Source: Triplophysa rosa | Taxonomy: Eukaryota > Chordata > Actinopteri > Cypriniformes > Nemacheilidae | Reading direction: 5' to 3' | Length of the DNA: 64,000 nt | NCBI RefSeq assembly: GCF_024868665.1 | Contig: NW_026634058.1 | Location: forward strand, 1-64,000 | Shown: positions 37,339-46,585 of the stretch, piece after piece | Position numbering within the stretch: position 1 is the stretch's first letter | How the letters are laid out: every line of letters begins with the position of its first letter | The notes under the pieces: generated by a model | The model's database searches: none | Seen by the model: only the letters and a program-made list of their open reading frames with translations | Told to the model about the DNA's origin: nothing | Program-made: the position numbers and the translations under genes

Positions 37339-38384
37339 ATCTACTGTGAGATTGGATTTCACACCTTGTATTGATGTGAACACTAGAAGAGTGTGTATTT
37401 GTTTAATGTTACACTTACATTTAAAAACACTACCAGTTTTATAGGGAATGCAGTAACTCGATCATTTCCTCAACATGTTTTGTACAGTAGCTTTGAGTGA
37501 GGACTGGTGCTTTAAATGGATAGTTCATCCTAAAATGTCATTTACCATTTTTAGGTGGATCACAAAAGGAATGAAGGGGGTTTTCAGTCCATGAAATGAA
37601 AACCAGTGCAGTCCAATGTTTTTGGGTGATCCAACCTTTTAAAGTGTCATGTACATTGAGCATATCCGTACCAAATATTACAATATAACTGCATTTCATA
37701 CTGTAATTTGTCTTTGGTCCAGCTTGATGTTCTACTTAGACAGAAGTCAACACTTGTTGACAGTACATGTGTCATTTAGACAGTGATGGAGACTTCATCG
37801 ATCATGTTATGTCAGTCTACTTCAATGCAGTTCGCTGAAGATAAATTTCTCCACCTGGTTTCTCATTCTAGTCATATTGTTTTAAAGCATACAGTTTACT
37901 AGTTCTGTTGCAGATAACTGATTGACATTTGTACTTCTCTATGTGGAAGTATTTCTGTTTAAAAGTAGTTGTGCGTTTGCTCAGTGGAAGATCCAGTGCT
38001 TGAATGAAGACCTGCACATCTACCTGTGAGTTTGAGCAAGAACACTGATAACATTTCGCACCAGCCTGCTTTTTTGTCTTTCTTTACTTGTGCTTCTGTG
38101 CAGCTTTGTTCAATTTAGGTTTGTCCCCATCTCCTTTAGTGGAACTTTGGAACTGCCACTCATCTATCAAGAAAGCTGTCTTCACTTTATTGATGTGTAG
38201 AGGAATCGCTGCAGCTACACACTCTTCATCTCACACATACATTTTGAACTGGAAATGCCCTCTTATTGTCATTGTAAAGTATCACTGTCCGTAATTTAAT
38301 TTTCCCCTTTGTTAACTAGTCATCTTTATTGAACAGCTAGTTGTCTATACCAAATTATTTTTCTGTAACATGTTAGGGTGGTGA

Positions 38385-38520
38385 TTTAGGATTATCTGAC
38401 TCTCGGAGCTCTACCTTCCTGAAGTGTTTTGCTCCAACCCTAATAAAACACACCTGAAGCAGCCAATCACAGTCTTACAGTTCACTTGAGTTACAGACAG
38501 GTGTTAAATTGTGGTTTGAT
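38385..38520. repeat. single arm of the same inverted-repeat family
   Basis: Contains GGAGCTCTACCTTCCTGAAG, CTCCAACCCTAATAAAACAC and CTGAAGCAGCCAATCACAGT. It is the best-preserved member of the family in the window. No inverted partner was found nearby. Confidence 0.6.
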
Positions 38521-38559
38521 TGACATTAAGTTCATGATAGCTACAGTCCTGACGAATTT

Positions 38560-38790
38560 CAGTTTTCTTTCTGCAGCTTATAAGAATATTCACATTTAGT
38601 ATTAAAGCAAATGTTTAGTCCGCCTTGTTATGTGGTAGTACAAAGTAGGTTGTGTTGTATTGAACTGTCATGCTCTTATTTTGCAGAGGTCTAAATCTGG
38701 AGTATACACTGAGAACCGAAGGACTGCAATCCCCATAAGGTCCTACTAAACATTTTCAAATGCTTTTCCACTGGATTGAGCTGTTCTAAG
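38560..38790. repeat. duplicated unique block, copy 2
   Basis: Counterpart of 35816-36010, with an extra segment of about 35 bases (GTTGTGTTGTATTGAACTGT onwards) inserted after the shared GTGGTAGTACAAAG. Confidence 0.55.
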
Positions 38791-38860
38791 AACAGTCTGG
38801 AACTGTTACAGTAAATTTGCATGCAAGTGAACGACCTGGATGAACGACCATCACCTGCAG

Positions 38861-39760
38861 CTGAACCTTGCTAAAACAGAACGGCTTGTTATCACGACCG
38901 ACACAGATTCATCACAACTTCTCCATTCAACTGGGCTCATCAACCATTACATCTTCCAGAATGGCCAGAAACCTGGGAGTGGTGATCGACGATCATCTTA
39001 ACTTCACTGATCAGGTTGCACCACCCGGTCCTGTAGATTCATCCTCTACAATATTAGGAAAATTAGACCGTTCCTATCCAAGCATGCTACGCAGGTTCTA
39101 GTCCAGGCTCTTGCTCCCTCCAGACTGGACTACTGCAATGCGCTACTGGCTGGACTTCCAGCTTGCATAACCAAACCTCTACAGATGATCCAGAATGCAG
39201 CTGCAAGAGTGGTCTTCAATGAACCGAAGAGAGCGCACGTCACTCCTCTCTTCACTAAGTTACATTGGCTCCCTACAGTCGCTCGAATCAAATTCAAGAC
39301 TCTGCTCCTGACCTACAAGACCACCACTGATTTTTTAGATTTTTTTTTAGATTTAGATTCAATTTATTGTCATTGCACATGTACGAAGGTACAAGGCAAC
39401 GAAATGTGACCTCTGCATTTAACCCATCCGGAGAGTAGTGAACACACGTACCCCCGGAGCAGTGGGCAGCTATCACTGCAGCGCCCGGGGAGCAAGTAGG
39501 GGTAAGGTGCCTTGCTCAAGGGCACCTCAGTTGTTACCCGCCGGCCCTGGGAATCGAACCGGCCACCTTCTGGTCACGAGTCCGACTCGCTAACCATTAG
39601 GCCACAACTGCCATTTGGCACCTCCTTACCTTCACTCGCTAATGCAGACTTATATACCCGCCAGATCCCTACGCTCTGCAAACGAACGACGTCTTGTGGT
39701 GCCATCCATAAAGGTAAAAAATCTCTTGTGTACCTTTCTAGGGATCGGTTCCACATTTAT
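38861..39760 (+). mobile_element. L2-type LINE fragment interrupted by a SINE
   Basis: Frameshifted remnants of the reverse-transcriptase ORF C-terminus: SSRMARNLGVVIDDHLNFTD, a tract with RPFLSKHATQVLVQALAPSR-like coding in another frame, MIQNAAARVVFNEPKRAHVT, and LHWLPTVARIKFKTLLLTYK. After the insertion at 39334-39612 it resumes as LAPPYLHSLMQTYIPARSLR. Not coding-competent. Confidence 0.8.
39334..39612 (-). mobile_element. tRNA-derived SINE
   Basis: Read on the minus strand, a tRNA-like head starts GGCAGTTGTGGCCTAATGG (A-box region near 39588-39606) with a perfect B box GGTTCGATTCC (39550-39560). It continues through a fish SINE body (TGAGGTGCCCTTGAGCAAGG, TGGGTTAAATGCAGAGG) and ends in an AATCTAAA-type A-rich tail. 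It splits the LINE codon series TTTD/LAPP, leaving ATTT on both sides as a short possible target duplication. It is not a functional tRNA gene. Confidence 0.85.
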
Positions 39761-40533
39761 GGAATGTACACCACCGTATCTTGGATTGAATATGAAGTTG
39801 TTTCTCTCTGTACGCAACAGTCTAGTGGTTGTCTCAGTTTTGTCTGTTGTTCCTGTTGCACTGTGTTGTCACAGATTTGTTTTCCATTGTGTCATCTGTG
39901 AGTTTCTGACAGGCCTCATGTGGTTGAGTTGACCTGTGCTGCTGGCATGAATCTGGTGCTCAGGGAATGATTACAGGATTCTCATTTAAATAACCTCAAT
40001 CTACTGAGATGAATTATTGGATAAGGGACTTTAACAGTATCTTAATTGCTGCTCTTTGGACTTCGATAGGTTTTCTGGTTAACTTATGGGTCCTCTTCAA
40101 TTGTTTGTTGTGCCTTGTTCCTTGTTTTTTCCTCTAGTGCTGAATGTGAATTCAACAGCTGGATGGAGTGGACATTGTGGCTCACTCTGTTGTACAGTTG
40201 CAGATTTATTCGCTCTAGCAAAGGCTGTTCATTTTTCTTCCTGGAGTTCTACATTACTGCTAAGTTTTTCCCCAACTCTGATCCAAGTCATGTTACGCAG
40301 CTAATTCACAAGAATGTTACAAGCAGGTGTGTTTTTCTACGTTGAGAAACAAAGACAAAACAACTGTAAGTGCAAAAACAGCGCTGAATAACATTTTCTG
40401 ACTTTGCTGTTCTGTCTGTCTTATGGCTGTTTTTTTGTTGTTGATTATATAAGAGAAGACTTTGAAGTGAACCTGTAATGCGATCAACAAACATGGAAGT
40501 GATACTTTTTGTGATTGTACACCTGTAATTATC
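39761..40533. other. non-coding; degenerate arm of the 33-38 kb repeat family at about 40220-40335
   Basis: GGCTGTTCATTTTTCTTCCTGGAGTTCTACATTACTGC aligns loosely with the arm at 38385. No gene seen. Confidence 0.35.
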
Positions 40534-40724
40534 TAAAGAGTACATTCCTCAATATTTTTAAGGGCTTATTTTGGTTTATGGAGTGTCCGACAACAAGTTT
40601 ATGTACATACATGATGTAAAAATACTATTATTTCGTAATAATAAGCAGTTTTTATTACCTTACTTCTTGACTGACTCTCAAATGATTCGTTCCGCGATTC
40701 ATCTGTGTAATCTCCGCCTTTCCG

Positions 40725-40835
40725 CCAGCGTAGTCTGATCTGATTGGTCAGATAGTGTAGTCTGCTGTGATTGGTCAGATGGTCTAGTCTGCTGTGATTG
40801 GTCAAATGGTCTAGTCTGCTGTGATTGGTCAAACG
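40725..40835. repeat. 27-bp tandem repeat, four ATTGGTC-containing units
   Basis: Four units of the form GTCTAGTCTGCTGTGATTGG plus TCAAATG. Each carries an inverted CCAAT box (ATTGG) at 27-bp spacing. The first unit is the most diverged (GTAGTCTGATCTGATTGGTC). Confidence 0.85.
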
Positions 40836-41300
40836 CGTTCAGCATGTGTCGCAAATGGACCGCCTATCATTACTGCTGTATTACGGTTTGCAGGTGGTTG
40901 GATATTAACAGTGTATAGAGAGAGATGGCATCGATTTTACCTTACCAGTTCGAGCCCGAGTCTGACGAATCATTCTTTAATCCTTATACAGATGCCAGTA
41001 AGAAAAAGGACTGTTTTAGACACTTCTCTTGTAACAGTTAGTTATCACGGCATACAGTGTACGGTGTTCGTATCTTCAGATGTTATTATAACTATAGTAC
41101 ACCACGCAGTTCTTGAAATAAAGACTTTGCGAGTTAATATGGTTGAACACTTACATTAGCGCAACGAGTTTATAGCTAACGTTAGGTAAACAAACAGTAA
41201 CAACCCCAAAAATAACGGTAACGTTAGCTAAACACAGACATGAGATAACGTCACACAAATTTAATTTTAAGTAAAGACAAAAATAAAGAGTCACACTTAC

Positions 41301-41576
41301 AGGTTGTGATTCGGTGGAGCTTACAGGTCCAAATAAAGTTGGTATTGCAACATCTTTTAAGGAAAGACGTTTAATGTATCCTGCAGTAAAGGCGCCAAGA
41401 TTGATGAAGCAATCTTCGGTAAAATGATGCGCGCAAAGTAAAACGTTCGCTTTATACTCCTTTGGTGTCGTTTGAAAAATAAATAGTAACCATTTTTTCC
41501 TCAGAAGTTCTTCCTTTGGTAGTGAAAATAAGACTGACTTAGTTTCACTACATAGAACACAGCTTCTCTTAGACAT
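41301..41576 (-). CDS. THAP-type zinc-finger exon
   Basis: Minus-strand frame starting MSKRSCVLCSETKSVLFSLP (an in-frame ATG also exists three codons upstream at 41585). It continues KEELLRKKWLLFIFQTTPKE and contains LLCAHHFTEDCFIN and DVAIPTLF. The C2CH pattern C-x2-C ... W ... C-x2-H with the AVPTLF-like box identifies a THAP DNA-binding domain over about residues 6-85. A consensus donor (CCT/GTAAGTG) ends the exon at 41301, so the protein would continue in exons not recognised here. It lies within a 17-bp inverted-repeat element. It may be the first exon of a degenerate transposase or of a THAP-fusion gene. Confidence 0.7.
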
Positions 41577-42077
41577 GATGCACACGTCACGAACGAGCTA
41601 GTACAGTGTTTGGGGAGGAGAGAGTTAAGTTTTCGCAGTCAGTAGGCGGGGATTTTTCTAGTGACGTAGGTACATTGTGGTTAAAGATTCGGACAGGTCA
41701 TGGCTTGTTCGCGTGATTCAGAGTCGATTACCTTTTTTATAAGCTAATAACTTTGTTATTCGTTCACCTTCAGATTTACAACTTGGCAGATTGCTTACAT
41801 TCAAACACGGCAAAATTAAACACTTCATGAAATGTATTTTTTATGATCTCGAGGAATGTACTCTTTAAGGTTGTACTTCTGTTTTAACTTCATTCTGGTT
41901 TAGAAATTAAATGACATATGAATTGAAATACTTGCTAAAATTTCTATTGTCTGCATGTTTTGATGGGTGTCACATTCTTTGGCTATATTTTTAATTGAGC
42001 TTCGTTACGGTCTTGTAATACTCTGCTCCCCCTTTGTTCTACTGCCAAATATTAATATCAATGCTAATTAATGATAC

Positions 42078-42635
42078 TGTCACGGTCCTACCTTCTTGTT
42101 TATGAATTTCTAGTCATGTGGCAGGATCAGGACAGAGCCCTTTGGTTATGTGTGGAGAGAAACATATTATTGTCCTATTGACAATAATATGCGTTCTCTC
42201 CAGTGTCTCGTTATTGTTTCCCGGCCGTGTCTGATTACCCTCACCTGCCCTGTGTCGTTATCCTTTGGTTGTCTTTCCTATATATACCCTCATGTTTCTT
42301 TGTCCTGTGCTTGTGTATTGCATGTGTATGTGCTTGTGGAGTATACATTATCGTTTGCTGTGCCTAGTCAGTATACCTTGTTTTGTTTTATCCCCTGCCT
42401 CTTGTCGTGTATGTTATGTATTCTTCTCCGTCATTTAATCAGTAAGTTTGAGTTATCCTGTTTTCTTGTTTTGCCCCCTTGTGGGAAGTCTTTTGTTTTA
42501 TGTTTCCATTTAAGTTACTATCGTGTCTTGTTTCCCTCCATTGCGGGGTTTTGTTTTGTTATTAAAGTCGTCTTTTGTTAACCCCTTCACTGCCGCTGCC
42601 TGCATCTGGGTTCTTTTCTTGCCACATTCGTGATA
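42078..42635 (+). mobile_element. solo LTR with 5-bp target duplication
   Basis: Starts TGTCACGG and ends CGTGATA (TG...TA, one transition from TG...CA). It is flanked on both sides by GATAC (42073-42077 and 42636-42640). A TATA box (CTATATATA near 42278) and a late ATTAAAG polyadenylation-like signal near 42560 give plus orientation. No internal retroviral or retrotransposon coding region is present, so recombination between two LTRs is likely. Confidence 0.85.
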
Positions 42636-42640
42636 GATAC

Positions 42641-43514
42641 ACTTATTTAAGGTTATAGCAACTTTCCTTTTTCAAATATTGTTTATCTAAAAGCCTGAGA
42701 TGATTTGAAGCTAGATTGTATTGACATTTGTGTTTGTAGTTTAGGAGAAAGATTTCGTCAGATATGAGTAGTTTTAATGTTTTTCAGCAGTGTAGCTGCC
42801 GTCAAAGGCAACTCATATTTCAGTTCAATATGGTTCACAGTTAAAATATAAATATATATGAGAGGTTAAAAATCGTATGTTTGAAATAAATAATAATTTC
42901 ATGTTTATTTCTTTGTTACAACTTTGTGGAAAAGGTGGGAACTTATTTTTTGTTCCGTGTGGAAATTATGATTTGTTGGCATGGGGACGCTGTAGAGGGC
43001 TGCACTCGCTAGGATCAGAGAGATATGTGCTGCGGCTTGCGAGCCATCTGTCTCAAAGTTCTTATGGGATTCCTTTTGTGCCAATAAAAATGAACGCAAA
43101 CTTTTAAAAAACGAACAAAAATATACAATGAGAAAGAAAGAAAACACTTTGATAATGAAAACAATAAACTCAATTGCAAGAATGTGACATGATTTTCAAA
43201 TAAACTGCTATTTTTCTTAATCTTTTTTTAAAGTTTCGTTTTTGCAAATAATAGTTTTGAATTCGCTGCTAGATTTTTCATTTGCGCTTTCAGAGTTTTC
43301 GTTTACACTTCTCAATTTTTCGTTCGCCTTTCTGGCACAAATCTCACGTGTAGGTGGGATTTATGGCCGCTTTACGCTGATTGGGTAGTGAGATTTGGAT
43401 TGATAGCTCCCTGACAAGGAAGTCGATACTGAAGACAGTACAGTGCAACGAATCTTAGAGAACGATCTTTATGCTGTTATCTTTATTGTTTGTACTTAAA
43501 ACTACTTTCTTTTG
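42641..43514. other. non-coding
   Basis: The part 42660-42800 shares the stretch TTTAGGAGAAAG..TCAGAT with 32890-32930, extending the duplicated-block pattern of the 33-38 kb region. No gene seen. Confidence 0.35.
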
Positions 43515-44042
43515 GGTTAGGGTTAGGGTTAGGTTGTAAAAATACAACAGCCTCCCCCACAGCATCTCGCTGTAGTTTGGAATAGGAGACCGAGGAAAAG
43601 GCACTGGCCGGCGCATGTTTTTGAGTGTCGAAGGACCCCTATCTATCGCACAGTTATTAAGGCCAACCACCCAATGGGGTTACAACGAACAGGGTTCCTG
43701 ACATTAGGTTTAGATATTTGTGTGGATAAGGCAATTCTATAGATTAGGTTAGGTTGTAAAAATACAACAGCCTCCCCCACAGCATCTCGCTGTAGTTTGG
43801 AATAGGAGACCGAGGAAAAGGCACTGGCCGGCGCATGTTTTTGAGTGTCGAAGGACCCCTATCTATCGCACAGTTATTAAGGCCAACCACCCAATGGGGT
43901 TACAACGAACAGGGTTCCTGACCTTAGGTTTAGATTATTGTGTGGAATAGGGTTAGGTTGTAAAAATACAACAGCCTCCCCCACAGCATCTCACTGTAGT
44001 TTGGAATAGGAGTTTAGGGTTAGGGTTAGGGTTAGGTTAGGG
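43515..44042. repeat. satellite-like units of about 204-220 bp separated by TTAGGG tracts
   Basis: The unit begins GGTTGTAAAAATACAACAGC at 43532, 43752 and 43956 (the third is truncated). It contains GGAGACCGAGGAAAAGGCAC and CACTGGCCGGCGCATGTTTT. Each copy follows (TTAGGG)-type sequence, with three near-perfect telomere units at 43514-43533. A fourth copy lies at 46378-46585. The start of the unit, TTGTAAAAATACAA, is itself a short inverted repeat. Confidence 0.85.
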
Positions 44043-44280
44043 GAATGAAAATCTCACGCTCCCAACGAATGTTAGGGGATGAGTTTTGCTCGGTCCATCC
44101 CCAGTCTGCAAGGCACCCCGGTTCTTAATTCTTAAGTTTTAGGTTTGGCAGGGTGGGTGACAATTATTATGTTTTAAGATTTTGGGGGGGATTTTTTCCT
44201 TTTAAGGGTTAAGTTTGGTGTTTGGTAGGGTGGGTCCACATTATTGGGTTTTTATGGAAATATTGTGAGAATTCCCGTTT
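44018..44280. repeat. TTAGGG tract followed by block A (copy 1, truncated)
   Basis: Four TTAGGG-like units lead into GGGAATGAAAATCTCACGCT and about 240 bases nearly identical to 49192-49430 and 50854-51090. The copy stops near 44280, after ATTCCCGTTTAGG. Confidence 0.85.
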
Positions 44281-44660
44281 AGGTTTGTTTGTCGAACAGA
44301 TTGCTCTGTTTCGCAGCGCTCCACCCCCAGACTACCTACGCGGCGTGTCGGTTAGATAGGTGGATGCGCTGAAATGCACTGGCCGGCGCATGTTAGTGAG
44401 GATTGATATGCCACCTGCTTGTTCTGAGATGACCGGAGCGCAAACTCAACGACACCAGTCCTGCTTCCACCCCTATCCAACCTGTGGTTCCCATCACAAC
44501 TAGTTGTCCCTTTGACACATCATCAGTAGTAAACCTCGGGATCTACGGGTGTTTCGGCCTTTAATACTATACACCCTCCTCCGAGGCGGCCCGCCATAGG
44601 TGATCAGCCAAGGCGTGTGTCTTCCCTCCCTCCTTTTTCTACCCAACATTACTGACTTCT
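44281..44660. other. unassigned sequence with a structured motif, before the gap
   Basis: Contains another CACTGGCCGGCGCATGTT (44377-44394). At 44547-44612 it has a motif (GGGTGTTTCGGCC ... ACACCCTC ... GGCGGCCCGCC) that recurs in diverged form at 46958-47020. No coding frame is supported. Confidence 0.45.
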
Positions 44661-45565
44661 NNNNNNNNNNNNNNNNNNNNNNNNNNNNNNNNNNNNNNNN
44701 NNNNNNNNNNNNNNNNNNNNNNNNNNNNNNNNNNNNNNNNNNNNNNNNNNNNNNNNNNNNNNNNNNNNNNNNNNNNNNNNNNNNNNNNNNNNNNNNNNNN
44801 NNNNNNNNNNNNNNNNNNNNNNNNNNNNNNNNNNNNNNNNNNNNNNNNNNNNNNNNNNNNNNNNNNNNNNNNNNNNNNNNNNNNNNNNNNNNNNNNNNNN
44901 NNNNNNNNNNNNNNNNNNNNNNNNNNNNNNNNNNNNNNNNNNNNNNNNNNNNNNNNNNNNNNNNNNNNNNNNNNNNNNNNNNNNNNNNNNNNNNNNNNNN
45001 NNNNNNNNNNNNNNNNNNNNNNNNNNNNNNNNNNNNNNNNNNNNNNNNNNNNNNNNNNNNNNNNNNNNNNNNNNNNNNNNNNNNNNNNNNNNNNNNNNNN
45101 NNNNNNNNNNNNNNNNNNNNNNNNNNNNNNNNNNNNNNNNNNNNNNNNNNNNNNNNNNNNNNNNNNNNNNNNNNNNNNNNNNNNNNNNNNNNNNNNNNNN
45201 NNNNNNNNNNNNNNNNNNNNNNNNNNNNNNNNNNNNNNNNNNNNNNNNNNNNNNNNNNNNNNNNNNNNNNNNNNNNNNNNNNNNNNNNNNNNNNNNNNNN
45301 NNNNNNNNNNNNNNNNNNNNNNNNNNNNNNNNNNNNNNNNNNNNNNNNNNNNNNNNNNNNNNNNNNNNNNNNNNNNNNNNNNNNNNNNNNNNNNNNNNNN
45401 NNNNNNNNNNNNNNNNNNNNNNNNNNNNNNNNNNNNNNNNNNNNNNNNNNNNNNNNNNNNNNNNNNNNNNNNNNNNNNNNNNNNNNNNNNNNNNNNNNNN
45501 NNNNNNNNNNNNNNNNNNNNNNNNNNNNNNNNNNNNNNNNNNNNNNNNNNNNNNNNNNNNNNNNN
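44661..45565. other. assembly gap (905 N)
   Basis: Unsequenced bases. Any frame spanning them is artificial. Confidence 1.
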
Positions 45566-46078
45566 ACCGACGGGACTGCGTCCGCCGACCCCACCCTCAC
45601 CGGACTGGGCGTAGGGCCGCTCGCCCACCCCGTCTCCCGAGGAGAATCCCCAAAGAGACCGGGTAGGCCAGCTGACAATGCATCCCCCCTCCCATTCTGC
45701 TCCCCACCTACATATATATAAATAAATGTAAATGAATCACCCGCATTGCTGACGAGGTCGACCGACGGGACTGCGTCCGCCGACCCCACCCTCACCGGAC
45801 TGGGCGTAGGGCCGCTCGCCCACCCCGTCTCCCGAGGAGAATCCCCAAAGAGACCGGGTAGGCCAGCTGACAATGCATCCCCCCTCCCATTCTGCTCCCC
45901 ACCTACATATATATAACTCTCCCGCATTGCTGACAAGGCCGACCGACGGGACTGCGTCCGCCAACCTCACCCTCACCGGACTGGGCGTAGGGCCGCTCGC
46001 CTACCCCGTCTCCCGAGGAGAATCCCCAAAGAGACCGGGTAGGCCAGCTATCAATGCATCCCCCTCCCCGCCAACCAT
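45566..46078 (-). repeat. tandem GC-rich monomers (about 180 bp), minus orientation
   Basis: Three units, the first cut by the gap. Each reads on the plus strand as GACCGACGGGACTGCGTCCG, then ACCGGACTGGGCGTAGGGCC, CGTCTCCCGAGGAGAATCCC, AATGCATCCCCCCTCCCATT and CTACATATATATA. Period 180 (GCTGACGAGG at 45748, GCTGACAAGG at 45928). They match the plus-oriented monomers at 51411-51809 in reverse. Confidence 0.9.
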
Positions 46079-46377
46079 CAAATTCCCATATCAATCCCAT
46101 AATCCTACTGCCTCTTGTGGAGAGTAAAAAACCTTTTTTGAGATTTCTATTGCATAATACCGTATCCTGCCCCCTCTCTCTGGCTTTGCAGTGAACCAAT
46201 TAATCAAGGACAACTTTTTTGGGGTCTAGTAGGACCCCTGTCCAATTTCAGGGTCGAAAAGATGCGACCTTATCCTCCCCTCCCCCTATCCTACCAATGT
46301 CCCTATCTACTCCCACCCTCACAAAGGCCATACTGTGTCTATCAACGACACCCTAGGTCCGAGGCACTGGCGAGGTA
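46079..46377. other. unassigned sequence downstream of the monomers
   Basis: No reading frame or family recognised. Pyrimidine-rich on this strand. Confidence 0.35.
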
Positions 46378-46585
46378 GGTTGTAAAAATACAACAGCCTC
46401 CCCCACAGCATCTCGCTGTAGTTTGGAATAGGAGACCGAGGAAAAGGCACTGGCCGGCGCATGTTTTTGAGTGTCGAAGGACCCCTATCTATCGCACAGT
46501 TATTAAGGCCAACCACCCAATGGGGTTACAACGAACAGGGTTCCTGACATTAGGTTTAGATTTTTGTGTGGATAAGGCAATTCTT
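46378..46585. repeat. fourth copy of the GGTTGTAAAAATACAACAGC unit
   Basis: Nearly identical to 43532-43740, including the 3' part GTTCCTGACATTAGGTTTAG and GTGTGGATAAGGCAATTC. Confidence 0.9.

Larger units (their letters stand above)
40534..41867 (-). mobile_element. TIR-bounded element carrying a THAP-domain exon (P-element-like candidate)
   Basis: A 17-bp perfect inverted repeat, TAAAGAGTACATTCCTC at 40534-40550 and its reverse complement at 41851-41867, encloses 1334 bp. Inside, on the minus strand, is a THAP zinc-finger exon with a good splice donor. At the other end is a 27-bp tandem repeat of inverted CCAAT boxes. THAP domains are the DNA-binding module of P-element transposases and their domesticated relatives. 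No transposase catalytic core is present and no clear target duplication was found. Confidence 0.65.

Noticed and set aside
39540..39612. Possible tRNA gene (minus strand)
   Set aside because: A- and B-box matches belong to the head of a SINE with a long non-tRNA body, inserted in a LINE.
40725..40835. Regular 27-bp repeats as a CRISPR-like array
   Set aside because: Head-to-tail units without unique spacers in a vertebrate sequence. It is a minisatellite of inverted CCAAT boxes.
42078..42635. Intact endogenous retrovirus
   Set aside because: Only an LTR with target duplications is present, with no gag, pol or env frame. The same holds for 60954-63713.
43596..43650. HDV-like ribozyme suggested by GGCCGGCGCATG
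   Set aside because: No downstream strand pairs with GGCCGGC within a plausible distance.
44520..44612. Hammerhead ribozyme on the minus strand (GAAAC next to a GGGTGT/ACACCC stem, and a CTGATGA nearby)
   Set aside because: The CTGATGA lies outside the enclosed loop and the stem II position does not connect to GAAA, so the core cannot be assembled.
44500..45936. Long open frames of 329-478 codons on both strands
   Set aside because: They are mostly N translated as unknown residues across the assembly gap. The rest is satellite monomer sequence.
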